This document shows positions 9,003 to 18,554 of a DNA stretch of 64,000 nt, piece by piece. The stretch lies in contig CAZGCA010000014.1 in the NCBI GenBank assembly GCA_964524145.1, positions 1 through 64,000 on the forward strand. Direction: 5' to 3'. Made by a program: the position numbers and the translations under genes. Source of the DNA: CAZGCA01 sp964524145. GTDB taxonomy: Bacteria > Hydrogenedentota > CAZGCA01. Numbering within the stretch: position 1 is the stretch's first letter; each line of letters starts with the position of its first letter. The notes under the pieces were generated by a model. That model was not told where the DNA came from, did no database searches, and saw nothing but the letters and a program-made list of their open reading frames with translations.

Positions 9003-10628
9003 TCACGCTTCCAGCTTGAACAGCATCATTCTACCATTAGTGAACTGCCACAGTTTTACCGGCTCCAGTTCTACGGGCGGATCTCCTTCTATCAGGGGCA
9101 GGTATTGCGACCTATACTTGCGAACAACACGTTCGTCGACGAGCACGTAGTCAACATCGTGAATGTACGCGTAACGAATCGCCTCCTCTGTGGACGAGTT
9201 GGGAAACGGCACCCACAGCTTCTCTCCATAAAACGCCGGGGTCTCATTCCTGCTCATCAGGGCCGCTCCCTCGGGGAGATTGTCTTTCAGCCATACGCCC
9301 ACTTCTTTGTATTCATAGGGTAGCTGTGCCTTGTACTGCTCGATTGTCGGCAGATGGCCTGCGCAGACTGCGATCAGGGCCAACGCGACCGGCACGGACC
9401 GCGTTAACGATCTCGTCACACCGGCGAGCTGTCTCTTGCTGATGTTTTGCAGCGTATCGACAAGCCAGTTCTGACATACCGGGAAGCCGCGCGAAGCCCA
9501 GAGAACGAGCACCGGAAAGAGCGCAGCCAGGTACCTCACTTCCACCATGTATACAAGATAACAGGCATTTGGGAAAGCGCAGAGAGCAAAGAACGCTTCT
9601 TTCGCCGCCCGCTCGCGAGACCAGGGTTTATACACCAATCCCACAACCAGCAGTATCGCGATAACCGGCGAGAAAAGACGGAAGTTTGCCAGCAGAATTC
9701 GCTCGAGAGAAATGGCGTTTTTCCCGACGCTCTTGGCGAAATCAACGGGGTCGTCGGCTATATCGCGGATCATGCTGTAGTCGAATCGTTCGTCCGACAT
9801 GCCGCGTACCTCTGTGCCCGTCGAATCAAATCCCCAATGCCACGTGTCCCCGGCTCCCCAGCCGCCGGACCGGACGACCTTTTCGTGGAAATACGTTATG
9901 CCGGCCTTGCCGCTGAGCAGCCACCGGCCTGTTTGAGCACGCAGGTAGCAGACGTAAGGCGTGGCGATTATGACGAAACAGGCAGCGTACACCGCCACGC
10001 TTTTCAGGATTCTGCCCCATGAAACGCTTTTCGACCAGAGTTTCCGGGCAGCGAATACCAGGAAGAACACGCCGAAGTACAGCAGCCCTTCGGGCCGCGT
10101 GATGTAGGCGACGCCTGCTGTTCCGCCTGCCGCAGCGCACAACGCGAGATTGTATCGTTCGAGACACAAGAAACAGAGGTACAAAAAGCTGAAGACTAGC
10201 AGCAGAAACATCGGTTCGGACATGCTCGGGGAGAAGTACAGGAACGATGTGATTGCGGGCAACAAGGCGAGGACAAGCACTCCCAGCCGGGCGGCGTAGC
10301 CCCCCACCAGTTTGCGTCCGAGCAGGTATGCCGGAACAAGGTAAAGAGTGCCAAACAGAACGAACGTTATGTTGCCCGGCGTTTCGGGTTTCCCTCCGAA
10401 GAGCGAGAACAACCCCGTCACTATCGAGAAGAGCGGTGCATGATGGATCTCGGGCTTGCCTGCATATGTCAGCCCGTTGCCGGAGACAAGGTTGCGACCG
10501 GCCTCGGCATACATCACCTCGTCGCCCCACACCACGCGGTCAATGCCGGTCAAGGCAAGACGAAACGTGAAGGCCAGGGCCAGCAGGGCGCCCAGCACAA
10601 TCCACTCTTTGAATCTGCTCTTTGTCAT
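9003..10628 (-). CDS. GT39/PMT-family membrane glycosyltransferase (first of three)
   Basis: A 541-residue integral membrane protein with many hydrophobic helices followed by a soluble C-terminal part (about 400-541). The first external loop carries the acidic pair D36-E37 in VVWGDEVMYAEAG, the catalytic position of protein-mannosyltransferase, ArnT and related enzymes. ITRPEG near residue 180 is another family feature. The enzyme would move a sugar from a polyprenyl phosphate donor onto a periplasmic acceptor. It resembles the protein encoded at 12527-14185 and the two probably arose by duplication. The upstream glycosidase gene ends 17 bases before its start. Confidence 0.85.
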   Translation of the reverse strand: MTKSRFKEWIVLGALLALAFTFRLALTGIDRVVWGDEVMYAEAGRNLVSGNGLTYAGKPEIHHAPLFSIVTGLFSLFGGKPETPGNITFVLFGTLYLVPAYLLGRKLVGGYAARLGVLVLALLPAITSFLYFSPSMSEPMFLLLVFSFLYLCFLCLERYNLALCAAAGGTAGVAYITRPEGLLYFGVFFLVFAARKLWSKSVSWGRILKSVAVYAACFVIIATPYVCYLRAQTGRWLLSGKAGITYFHEKVVRSGGWGAGDTWHWGFDSTGTEVRGMSDERFDYSMIRDIADDPVDFAKSVGKNAISLERILLANFRLFSPVIAILLVVGLVYKPWSRERAAKEAFFALCAFPNACYLVYMVEVRYLAALFPVLVLWASRGFPVCQNWLVDTLQNISKRQLAGVTRSLTRSVPVALALIAVCAGHLPTIEQYKAQLPYEYKEVGVWLKDNLPEGAALMSRNETPAFYGEKLWVPFPNSSTEEAIRYAYIHDVDYVLVDERVVRKYRSQYLPLIEGDPPVELEPVKLWQFTNGRMMLFKLEA

Positions 10629-10645
10629 GCGGTAACCGTTGTCAA

Positions 10646-12391
10646 TTACAAACCCGCTTTTCGGTGTGGCCGAGAACGTCCATACACAAGTAGTGCAATT
10701 GCAGAGACGAGAAGCACGGTAACCACACTCACGACATGAGACAGCGGCTGGCTTATCGGTTTGCTTGCTGGGTCCAGGGGGTCGGTTCCAGCCGCCAGTT
10801 CCACTCCATCCGGCCAGTGGTCGTTATCATCGTCGGTGTCTGCGTTGTTGCCTATGCCGTCACCGTCGGTATCAATGCTCTCGGTTGGGTCGTAAGGGAA
10901 TGCGTCATCTTCGTCCAGCACGCCATCGTTGTCGTCGTCCGGGTCGGTGGAATCGGGTTCCCCGTCACCATCGCTGTCCGGCTCAGGGTGAGCGCCAATA
11001 TGCAGCACGCAGTCTCCGGTCAAGGGGGAGACAAATGCAACAGGGCCGCCGCCGGTGGCCGGCGATGCAGGCGTTGCCTGCTCTGTCTGGACGTTCAGCC
11101 ACTCGACAGACAGCGTGCCCGCCGCGCTCGAGAGGTCAACGGTCACCGAGCCTCCTTCGGGCAGGTACAGAACGTACTCGCTGCCAACGTTCGCCAGACA
11201 ATACGCATTCCCCGACAGGACAAAGTTGTCGTGCGGCACCATCTCCGCGAACCCAACACGGTTGTTTACATACTGCGCCAGAATACCCAGTTGCCGCCGG
11301 AGCGTTTCTCCGCCTGTCCCGTCGTTGTCGCCGCCGTGGGGGCCTTCGAACGTCCAATCGAGCGGGTTGATATGTCCCCCGCTCACAAAGAGCGTCCAGG
11401 CCGCTTTGCGCCATTTAACGACGCTATTGCCTGCAAGAAACGGCACCGGCTCGTCAAAGGTGATGGGTTTGTTTGTGCTGTACAGTGACTCGGCACGACT
11501 GTTGACGAGGGCCGGCTCCATATCCACACTGAACGTGCGGACGTGGTAGGTGAGCACATCAACGTTTGCGGAAGGCGCACCATCGAAACCCGTAAAATCG
11601 TCATTGACCGCGATGAGATGCTGCTGCGGTTTTGTCGCCTCGTAATCGGTGATGAACTCCACGAAGTGCTCGTGCCACAAAGCTTCTTCCGCATTGAGCG
11701 GGTTGCCGTTGCACGGACTTTCGTTGGCGATCTCGTAGAAGATGTTGCCGAAAGTGTTTGTCTCGTCAATGACTTTCTTCACATACTGTTCTTGGACAGT
11801 GATCAACGCCGGCAACATGAGCGTGTAGGATTCGTAGCCCACACCGTCGTCGTTCGGGTCGCCGTTCAACCCGTTGATGTTGTTCTGCGAGTTGAATGCG
11901 TGCAGGTTCCAGCTGTTCTCGCTGTTTCTAAGACTTACCCCTTCGAAGAGTGTCAACTCAACGTAGATGCCACGGTCGGCGGCTTCCGATATGAAGTCCG
12001 TCAATCGGCTAAAGAACGTGTTGTCGAACTGGGACAGGTCAAACTTCGTATAGCCGCCAAACCCCGTGCCGGGGCCCGTTCTCGGCCAGGGATAGACCTC
12101 CGGATGGTCCGCCAGGGAGACATCGAAGAAGCCGAAGAGAAACAGTCGCGTCAGGTTGATGCCGTTCGACTCGAGTATGTCCAGATACTTCTCGTAATCG
12201 AAATCGAGGTTTGCGACGGGTCCGTAGAACGAGTCGCCCACAAGGTACACGGGCCGCAGACCGTCCACAAACAAGTGCGGGTTCTCCGGACTCAGCCGCA
12301 GCAATGCATCACTTTCGCTGCCCAAAAACGCGAGTACCAGGAAGGAGAACGCCATAACTCCCGTCCAGCGTATGCTTGTTGCTCTTCTCAC
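10646..12391 (-). CDS. Secreted TIM-barrel glycoside hydrolase (GH5/DUF4038-like) with TSP3 repeats and C-terminal anchor
   Basis: A 581-residue secreted protein. A signal peptide occupies about 1-29. The barrel domain contains the N223-E224 pair (FYEIANES), a probable acid/base, and E314 (ITFDEPVP), a probable nucleophile. This resembles GH5-like and apiosidase-like (DUF4038/GH140) enzymes. A beta-sandwich follows (about 385-465), then aspartate-rich thrombospondin type-3 calcium repeats (about 471-540). A hydrophobic helix at 551-570 and the basic tail RSRPHRK end the protein, probably a membrane anchor; there is no PEP motif. Its place inside the operon suggests trimming of the exported glycan. 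GGAAAGGA precedes the start. Confidence 0.82.
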   Translation of the reverse strand: MRRATSIRWTGVMAFSFLVLAFLGSESDALLRLSPENPHLFVDGLRPVYLVGDSFYGPVANLDFDYEKYLDILESNGINLTRLFLFGFFDVSLADHPEVYPWPRTGPGTGFGGYTKFDLSQFDNTFFSRLTDFISEAADRGIYVELTLFEGVSLRNSENSWNLHAFNSQNNINGLNGDPNDDGVGYESYTLMLPALITVQEQYVKKVIDETNTFGNIFYEIANESPCNGNPLNAEEALWHEHFVEFITDYEATKPQQHLIAVNDDFTGFDGAPSANVDVLTYHVRTFSVDMEPALVNSRAESLYSTNKPITFDEPVPFLAGNSVVKWRKAAWTLFVSGGHINPLDWTFEGPHGGDNDGTGGETLRRQLGILAQYVNNRVGFAEMVPHDNFVLSGNAYCLANVGSEYVLYLPEGGSVTVDLSSAAGTLSVEWLNVQTEQATPASPATGGGPVAFVSPLTGDCVLHIGAHPEPDSDGDGEPDSTDPDDDNDGVLDEDDAFPYDPTESIDTDGDGIGNNADTDDDNDHWPDGVELAAGTDPLDPASKPISQPLSHVVSVVTVLLVSAIALLVYGRSRPHRKAGL

Positions 12392-12526
12392 TATCGTTCC
12401 TTTCCTATTACCCCGGATTTCTCACCCGAGGTTGTAGTAGGGCTCTGGTGAGATATGCGGGTTAAGTCCGGCGCGGTCAGCCTCATCGCTCGACCTGCCT
12501 CAATCGTTGCCCTTGTCGCAGCCATT

Positions 12527-14185
12527 CTACCTGTTACTCGCGTCGTTCACTGAATAAACAACAACTTTTCGGTCCGGATCAGACGAATCCGTGTGGACAA
12601 GCGTCAAGTCATCTGCCACACTGGTCTCTTCCAGCAGAAACGCCATTTGCGGTCGTACCGTTACTACGAAGTGTTCATCGAGGACAAAGTAGTCGGCGTC
12701 GTGAGCTCGCCCGTACCGCAGCACCTCGGCATAGTCCGCGTTCGGGTAGGGGACCCATCTTGCGTCCGCGTGGAACGCAAACGCCGGCAGCCGGGACATT
12801 ACAACGGAGCCCTCCTGAGCATGGTCCTTGATCCACAGGCCGACTTTCTTGTGGACAGGCGATACCGAGCCGCGGCTTGTGGTGGTGAGGAGAACGGGCG
12901 CCAGAACTGCACACCCGAGTATGGCAACCGCTGTCGGCACGGTGCCCAGGAGTCTGGTCACCAATAAGCCTCTTTTCGGCCAGAGCGATTTCACAGTGTC
13001 AGCGATCCAGTCGCCTATCAACGCCAATCCATGTGCCCCCCAGATGATCAGGGGCGGCAGCGCGGCAGCCACGTACCGTTCCTGAAAAAAGAAGAAAGCG
13101 AATATCATGATCGGGCAGGCCGAGGCGACGAGGAAGAGTTCGTTCTTCAGCCTCTCTGTGTCCCACGCCCGCTTCAGCCAACCGACGCACACGGCAAGAA
13201 CCATGAGCATCGGGAACATACGGTGCGAAAAGAGGATTCGCGGCAACCTTCGCAGGTTGACATACGTGCCGCGTATGAAGTCATTCGGATCTGCACGGAC
13301 ATAGTCGAGCGTGCTGAGCTGCGATATCTCGTCTGAGTAGAACCGCACCTCCTGGCCCGAGCTGTCCAGCCCCCATGTTTCCTTGTCGAACTGCGCCACG
13401 TTTCCGTCCCGCAATCCTCGTGCGGTGATATAGGTTATCGCCGAGTTGGTCGAGAGCGTCCACCCGCCGGTGTGATGGTGGAGGTAAACGAGATACGGCG
13501 ACGCAACAATCAGGAACCCGGCAACGAATAATGCGAGCCGCGGCAGAACCCATCTCCGCTCTCCGCGCCGTTCCCACAGGTACAGCAGAAGAAGCAGGAG
13601 AAAGAAGACGCCGGCGTAGGCGACTCCTTCGCCTCGCGTCAGATAGGCCAGTGAGAAGAGGGCGCCCGAAAGGGCGTACCAGCGGAACAGATTCTGTTTC
13701 CATGCGAGCAGCGCGGTCCACACTCCTGTATAGGCCAGGAAAAGATATATCGGCTCGGTCATCGTGCCCCAGAGAAGCACCCCGGTCATGAGCGGCGGCC
13801 ATATCGCCGTCAGGATCGCCGCGATCCTCCCGGTTTTCTGGCCATACAACGTTCTGGCGATACAGTACACGGGTACAGGCAGTAAAGCGCCGAAAAGAAC
13901 GTAGCAGATCATGCTGCCGACGGCAAGGTTGCCCGTGAGCTTATATACCGCAGCTGTCACGAGCGGGAACAGCGGCGTGAACTGGGTCTCGGCCTGTCCG
14001 ATATACTGGAGTCCGTGCCCGTCGGCAAGGTTCTTACCCATCCAGAGGTAGAACGGCTCGTCGCCCCACACGACGTGGTCTATCGAGGAAAGAAATCCCC
14101 GCAGAACAAGACCACACAATACAACAGCGCCCAGGAATAACAGGTCGCTGTTGTTGGCTGCCGCTTTTTGCTTACCCGCGGTCAC
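12527..14185 (-). CDS. GT39/PMT-family membrane glycosyltransferase (second of three)
   Basis: A 552-residue polytopic protein with the catalytic-type acidic pair D42-E43 in VVWGDEPFYLWMG, helices through about residue 420 and a soluble C-terminal tail. Architecture and sequence pattern match the protein at 9003-10628. The start is GTG at 14185, inside the end of the DUF2304 gene (14-base overlap), which suggests coupled translation. It probably uses an undecaprenyl-phosphate sugar made by one of the GT2 enzymes of this operon. A 135-base gap separates it from the downstream glycosidase gene, the largest break in the leftward operon; I see no clear terminator or promoter there. Confidence 0.84.
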   Translation of the reverse strand: MTAGKQKAAANNSDLLFLGAVVLCGLVLRGFLSSIDHVVWGDEPFYLWMGKNLADGHGLQYIGQAETQFTPLFPLVTAAVYKLTGNLAVGSMICYVLFGALLPVPVYCIARTLYGQKTGRIAAILTAIWPPLMTGVLLWGTMTEPIYLFLAYTGVWTALLAWKQNLFRWYALSGALFSLAYLTRGEGVAYAGVFFLLLLLLYLWERRGERRWVLPRLALFVAGFLIVASPYLVYLHHHTGGWTLSTNSAITYITARGLRDGNVAQFDKETWGLDSSGQEVRFYSDEISQLSTLDYVRADPNDFIRGTYVNLRRLPRILFSHRMFPMLMVLAVCVGWLKRAWDTERLKNELFLVASACPIMIFAFFFFQERYVAAALPPLIIWGAHGLALIGDWIADTVKSLWPKRGLLVTRLLGTVPTAVAILGCAVLAPVLLTTTSRGSVSPVHKKVGLWIKDHAQEGSVVMSRLPAFAFHADARWVPYPNADYAEVLRYGRAHDADYFVLDEHFVVTVRPQMAFLLEETSVADDLTLVHTDSSDPDRKVVVYSVNDASNR

Positions 14186-14534
14186 TGTGCTTTTCCAAAC
14201 CCTCTATTCTGTTACGAAGAAGTGCGACCTCCTGAAGCAGCCTCTTGTTTTGCTCGTTGACGCGCGAGAGGCTTACCGTCAAGCTGAAACAAACGAACAC
14301 CAGCCACAGAAATGCCAAGAGAAACATGAACGCCGGCGGGTATTCCAACCCTATCGCAAAAAGCACCCTGTCGGTCACCGGGATCAGGAACGGCACGAGC
14401 AGAATTGCCAGAGCGGCGACGAGCCACATCAGAGCGTACCGCTCCTCGAGCCGTTTTCGCCGCAACGCGTTCAGCACCAGAAACGACGACAGCAGGCCTA
14501 TCGCGATCACCAGTAACTTTGTTGTAGTATCCAT
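14172..14534 (-). CDS. DUF2304 small membrane protein
   Basis: A 120-residue protein with three predicted membrane segments (about 5-22, 38-56, 68-88) and a C-terminal coiled-coil-like helix (VSLSRVNEQNKRLLQEVALL). The ERYALMWLVAALAIL stretch is characteristic of DUF2304. These proteins commonly sit beside polyprenyl-phosphate GT2 genes in O-antigen and EPS loci and may help place or partner that enzyme; a biochemical role is not established. Here it lies nine bases after the deacetylase gene and overlaps the GT39-type gene. GAGGTG precedes ATG 14534. Confidence 0.8.
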   Translation of the reverse strand: MDTTTKLLVIAIGLLSSFLVLNALRRKRLEERYALMWLVAALAILLVPFLIPVTDRVLFAIGLEYPPAFMFLLAFLWLVFVCFSLTVSLSRVNEQNKRLLQEVALLRNRIEGLEKHSDRG

Positions 14535-14543
14535 CGTTGCACC

Positions 14544-15398
14544 TCACTTTCCTGCCAGCGAAAGAACATTCGCCATCGGCTGAAACTGGAACGTCTCCAG
14601 GAGCTGTTCGAGCTTGTCCAGCGTTGAGCCGAGATTGTAATACGTAACAAACCGTTTCGCCGGTGACAGGTTGACCCGAGGTATCTCCGGACACACCTCC
14701 CACGGATGTACATACAGGACAAAAGGCCTGTGCCGGTTCACTCGTTTAAGCCACCGTTTGAGAAGCGAGACAGGCGTAACCCTGAGAAAGAAGCCCCCGG
14801 GAACGGGCACGTGAAACCCGGCCACAGTGCAGACGTTCAACGGGAACTCGAGAATCGCGCCGTCTTCTGCCGGTCTGGTCGGGTCGTCGTTAGACGCCGT
14901 ATAAATACTTTCGGGGCAGCTTCCGGTACCGCGAATGCCGAACAGGCCCGCCGAGGACGGCAGAAAGCTCGAATCATACCGGTAACCGAAGTCTTTCAGG
15001 ACTGAGAACGCCCACGGCGACCGCCCGTCCAATGACATGGTAGGTGCCCGAAACCCGACAACTCGGGCTTCCGGGACTATCTTCGCCATGGCATTCGCAA
15101 ACTTGTCCAGCTCCGCGGCAAACTCTTCCCGCGACAGCTCGAACACCGGGCGGTGGCTGAAGCCGTGTGATCCAATCTCGTGTCCCGACGCGTGTATCCT
15201 CGCGATCAACTCCGGGTTGGCGGTCGCCACCTCCCCGACGACGAAAAAAGTCGCGTTGACATTGTGCTTCTTCAGCAAGTCGAGTATTCGGTTCGTACCC
15301 TCGACCACAAACGGCCTTCTCTCGCTCTCGGTAACCTTCTTCCGCACGAGTTCGGCATGGTACCAGTCCTCGATGTCGATTGACAGAGCGTTCGTCAT
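14544..15398 (-). CDS. Polysaccharide deacetylase of the exosortase-locus (DUF3473) type
   Basis: A 284-residue NodB-fold deacetylase. The start of the domain, ALSIDIEDWYHAE, places the acidic metal/catalytic residues at D8, E10 and D11. The two metal histidines are in GSHGFSH (H78, H82) and GFRAPTMS follows near residue 115. The C-terminal PFVLYVHPWE and VTYYNLGSTLDKLEQLL segments match the DUF3473 extension of PEP-CTERM-locus deacetylases. ATG 15398 overlaps the upstream GT2 stop as ATGA; the longer open frame upstream is only the shadow of that gene. It probably removes N-acetyl groups from the nascent exopolysaccharide. Such genes are markers of exosortase EPS loci, in agreement with exosortase at 45621. 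Confidence 0.9.
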   Translation of the reverse strand: MTNALSIDIEDWYHAELVRKKVTESERRPFVVEGTNRILDLLKKHNVNATFFVVGEVATANPELIARIHASGHEIGSHGFSHRPVFELSREEFAAELDKFANAMAKIVPEARVVGFRAPTMSLDGRSPWAFSVLKDFGYRYDSSFLPSSAGLFGIRGTGSCPESIYTASNDDPTRPAEDGAILEFPLNVCTVAGFHVPVPGGFFLRVTPVSLLKRWLKRVNRHRPFVLYVHPWEVCPEIPRVNLSPAKRFVTYYNLGSTLDKLEQLLETFQFQPMANVLSLAGK

Positions 15399-16126
15399 CG
15401 TCTGCAATCCACCTGCGGAGATTTGCGCAGGAGTACGGCCACAATCGAGAGCACCATCTTTGCGATATAGTAGGGGGCCGACAGGGCCGAGTGCATCGAC
15501 TCGCCCGACTCGCGCTGAAACATAACCACTGGCACCTCTTTGAGTTGGAACCGTGCACGTTTCAGCGAGATGATGACGTCTGCGTCGGGATAGTCGCCTG
15601 GATAGTTGTCCGTAGCGAGAAAGCTTACAACGCATTTCGAAAGCGCCTGAAAACCGCTTGTCGGGTCGGTGACCTTCTGTCCTGCGATCGCGGACGCCAA
15701 CCTTGCGAAGAAAACCATTGCTGTTCGCCGGAGCGCAGGAATTTTGTAACATCTCTCTCCCAGGAACCGCGACCCGATGACAATGTCGGCTTCTCCCCGG
15801 GCAATAGGCGCTACAAGCTGCGGGATGCATTTCGGGTCGTGCTGGCCGTCGGCATCTATCTGGACCGTGATATCGTAGCCACGCTTCTGGGAATAGAGAA
15901 ACCCCGCCTGGAGCGCGCCTCCGTAGCCCAGGTTGGCGCAAAGCCGCAGCACCGCGGCACCACAACGTTCGGCTTCCGTAGTGGTAGCGTCAGTTGAACA
16001 ATCGTCGATAACCAGGATGTCGACGTCCGGCACAGCATCCCGTATGCTCTCGATCACGCCCGCTATGTTTGCTTCCTCGTTATACGCAGGCATCAGTACG
16101 ACTGTTTTCTGAAGGTCGGCGTTCAT
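15395..16126 (-). CDS. GT2 family glycosyltransferase
   Basis: A 243-residue GT-A enzyme with the N-terminal VVLMPAYNEEANI strand, the VIDDCSTDAT loop and the donor-binding QIDADGQHDP motif. After the catalytic domain comes a short hydrophobic C-terminal region (YYIAKMVLSIVAVLL). The pattern is that of polyprenyl-phosphate or early-step EPS glycosyltransferases. ATG 16126 overlaps the radical SAM/SPASM stop (ATGA), and its own stop overlaps the deacetylase start, so the three genes are likely translated in series. Confidence 0.87.
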   Translation of the reverse strand: MNADLQKTVVLMPAYNEEANIAGVIESIRDAVPDVDILVIDDCSTDATTTEAERCGAAVLRLCANLGYGGALQAGFLYSQKRGYDITVQIDADGQHDPKCIPQLVAPIARGEADIVIGSRFLGERCYKIPALRRTAMVFFARLASAIAGQKVTDPTSGFQALSKCVVSFLATDNYPGDYPDADVIISLKRARFQLKEVPVVMFQRESGESMHSALSAPYYIAKMVLSIVAVLLRKSPQVDCRR

Positions 16127-17103
16127 TTCTCCGGCGCGTTGCCTCTCGCTTTGAACACGCCCGGCCGCCACCAACTCCATTCGATGCAGTTCTCGCACGA
16201 CGGCACGCCCGCCAGCTCCCCTGTCAAATGCTTCCTGCGCAGCTCAACCATTTCAGGTCCGTTCCATGCCTTCATCACACCGTCGCTCACGTTTCCGAGC
16301 GGGTATTTTGCGTCGTAGTCTCTGTCGCAGCAGACCAGGGTCCCATCCCAATATATATGGGCATGATACCAGAGATTGGGGCAGTGGTACCGAGTAGCGG
16401 GTACGCGTCGTTGGTCGTCTCGCAACCGGTTTATCTCCTCGACCTGCGAACCCCACGAATCGAACGCCTTCACGTTGATCCCGGTCACGCCGGGAATCGT
16501 CCACCTGCGTTTGAACTCCTGAATCTGGGTTTTCGTCGGCTTCATCTCGACGATCTGCACGAACACGTTGGGGCTAATCCTGCCGGTTGCGTCTTTCATC
16601 TCGATGAACCGTTGGATGTTAGCGACTGTCGTTTCATAGTCGCTTTTCCTCCTGATCGCCTCGTACGTCTCCTTTGTTGTGCCGTCCAGGCATAGGTATA
16701 TGATGCTGAGCCCCGAGTCCAGCAATCTTTCCGCCGTTTCCTCGTCGAGAAGTGTTGCGTTGGTCGAGATCTCGAGCTTGGCCCCGCGACGCTTCCCGTA
16801 CTGTATCATCTCGATGATTCGCGGGTGGAGGAGAGGCTCTCCCCAGATATGGATTGTAGAAGCGCGCACGTGCGGCGCCATCTCGTCCATGATCCGCTTG
16901 AACAGATCAAACTCCATAAACCCGCGCGGACGCTTCATCAAGCCCAGCCCGTTGGGACACATGATACATTTCAGGTTGCATTCATTAGTGGATTCGACGT
17001 ACAGCCTGTCAGGATACGTTCTCACCCGCGTCCGGGGCAGGGTATAGTTCATGTACTTGCGCGGCATCCCCAGCTTGTATTTCAGCTTCCTCCAGTTCAG
17101 CAT
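16123..17103 (-). CDS. Radical SAM/SPASM domain protein
   Basis: A 326-residue protein with a radical SAM core (C42-NLK-C46-IM-C49) and a cysteine-rich C-terminal region (YHCPNLW, GTLVCCDRD, CENC) that would bind auxiliary iron-sulfur clusters as in SPASM proteins. SPASM enzymes act on peptides, but also on sugars and other small molecules; in glycan loci their substrates are mostly unknown. It overlaps the upstream B12-type radical SAM gene by seven bases, so the two are probably made together and may act in sequence. Confidence 0.88.
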   Translation of the reverse strand: MLNWRKLKYKLGMPRKYMNYTLPRTRVRTYPDRLYVESTNECNLKCIMCPNGLGLMKRPRGFMEFDLFKRIMDEMAPHVRASTIHIWGEPLLHPRIIEMIQYGKRRGAKLEISTNATLLDEETAERLLDSGLSIIYLCLDGTTKETYEAIRRKSDYETTVANIQRFIEMKDATGRISPNVFVQIVEMKPTKTQIQEFKRRWTIPGVTGINVKAFDSWGSQVEEINRLRDDQRRVPATRYHCPNLWYHAHIYWDGTLVCCDRDYDAKYPLGNVSDGVMKAWNGPEMVELRRKHLTGELAGVPSCENCIEWSWWRPGVFKARGNAPEK

Positions 17104-18554
17104 GTGCCACCTTCTTCGGGTCGCGTTGAGGGCTCTGCACCCACCAGGCGCCGTTTCAGGCTGGCGACTACCCTATACTTTGTCAGCAGCGAGACGCGCC
17201 ATATCAACCAGCCAACCGCCTTGCCGTACTTCTCCTGAAACTGTCGCCGTCGCGTACGCCATTTCCAAAAAGTCGACTGAGCTTCTTCCGTGAGTCTTGC
17301 CAGCGTCACGTCGTCGACTTCGGACAGGTTGAAAAACGGGCGCAACTCCGACGGTTGGCTGCTCCAATAGTATGCCTGCTCGAACTTCTGCTTATCTGAT
17401 ACTGCCGGATACTTAAGAGCCAGAACGTGCCAGAGGTCGGTACCTGGAAACGGCGTTGTCAGACTGAACATGGCTTTGTGAAGGCGCAAGGAGACGGCAA
17501 ACTTCATGGTTTTCTTAATGGTCTTGACGGTGTCTCCCGGCAGACCAGTCATGAAGTATCCCTTTGTGTGAATGCCTGCACGCCGTGCATACTTGACGGC
17601 GTTGCGTGCGTCCTTCACCGTGATGGTCTTGCCTATGCGCTTCATTATCTCCGGGTCGCCGGTCTCGATACCGAAGTGTACGGCCATACACCCTGCACGG
17701 GCCATGCGTCTGTAATCCTCCTGGCCCAATATGTCGGGACGCGCAAGACACTGCCAGCGGATGTCGAGACCTTCAGCCTCGACGATGTCAAGCCACCGGT
17801 GCAATCGTTTCTTGTTGAAAGCGAACAGGTCATCCACGAAGTAGAAGTTCCTGATCCCGTACCGGTCGATTATCTCCTTCAATTCGGCTGCGATGTTCTC
17901 GGCCCCACGCCCGCGGTACCGCTTTCCGAAGACGCCTTTGAAACAGTACTTGCAGCTGAAAGGACAGCCGCGGCTTGTAACGACGGTGACCATCTTCTCG
18001 CCGTCATCGGTATGTAACGGGTAAGCGCCTATCTCAAGCAGGTCTCTCGCGGGAAACGGCAGCGAATCAAGGTCTTCTTCAAACGGTCTCGCCCGGTTCT
18101 GAACAGCCTGGCCGCCGCTTCGATAACATAATCCTTCGATATCCGCGATGTTGCCCCGACCATCAAGCGCGTTCACCAACGCCACGATGGTATGCTCGCC
18201 TTCACCAAAGACGACGTAATCAATGGGGTCTTCCATCACCGTGGACTCGGGAAAAACCGTCGGATGAGGCCCGCCGAACACTATCGGAACGTCCGTCAGC
18301 TTACGCACCTCCTTGGCAAGAGTGATCGTCTGGTTGTGGAGATGGGTGAAATCGGTGAAGCCAACCAGTTCGGGTTTAAGAGCTGCAATCTGGGTTGCAG
18401 CCTCCTCCAGCGGTATATCGGGCTGCAAACCAAAATCGAGAATCTGCGGTTCGTGCCCGTGTGACCTTAACGCAGCTGCAAGATATGCGACACCCAGCGG
18501 CGGGTATGCGTTGATCTGATCCCGCCACGGTGCCGCGACAAACGTCACTCTCAA
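17097..18554 (-). CDS. B12-binding-type radical SAM enzyme
   Basis: A 485-residue protein with an N-terminal cobalamin-binding-like domain (about 1-140; RVTFVAAPWRDQINAYPPLGVAYLAAAL) and a radical SAM barrel with C197-PFS-C201-KY-C204. IETGDPEIMKRIGKTI and the TGLPGDT motif are usual in this group. A C-terminal helical extension (about 400-485) follows. It overlaps the GT4 gene upstream by four bases and the SPASM gene downstream by seven. It may catalyse a methylation or rearrangement on the glycan or its lipid carrier. Confidence 0.88.
   Translation of the reverse strand: MRVTFVAAPWRDQINAYPPLGVAYLAAALRSHGHEPQILDFGLQPDIPLEEAATQIAALKPELVGFTDFTHLHNQTITLAKEVRKLTDVPIVFGGPHPTVFPESTVMEDPIDYVVFGEGEHTIVALVNALDGRGNIADIEGLCYRSGGQAVQNRARPFEEDLDSLPFPARDLLEIGAYPLHTDDGEKMVTVVTSRGCPFSCKYCFKGVFGKRYRGRGAENIAAELKEIIDRYGIRNFYFVDDLFAFNKKRLHRWLDIVEAEGLDIRWQCLARPDILGQEDYRRMARAGCMAVHFGIETGDPEIMKRIGKTITVKDARNAVKYARRAGIHTKGYFMTGLPGDTVKTIKKTMKFAVSLRLHKAMFSLTTPFPGTDLWHVLALKYPAVSDKQKFEQAYYWSSQPSELRPFFNLSEVDDVTLARLTEEAQSTFWKWRTRRRQFQEKYGKAVGWLIWRVSLLTKYRVVASLKRRLVGAEPSTRPEEGGTC

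Noticed and set aside
15399..15965. Long N-terminal extension of the polysaccharide deacetylase
   Set aside because: It is the antisense-free shadow of the overlapping GT2 gene in another frame; the domain begins at ATG 15398 with an ATGA overlap.
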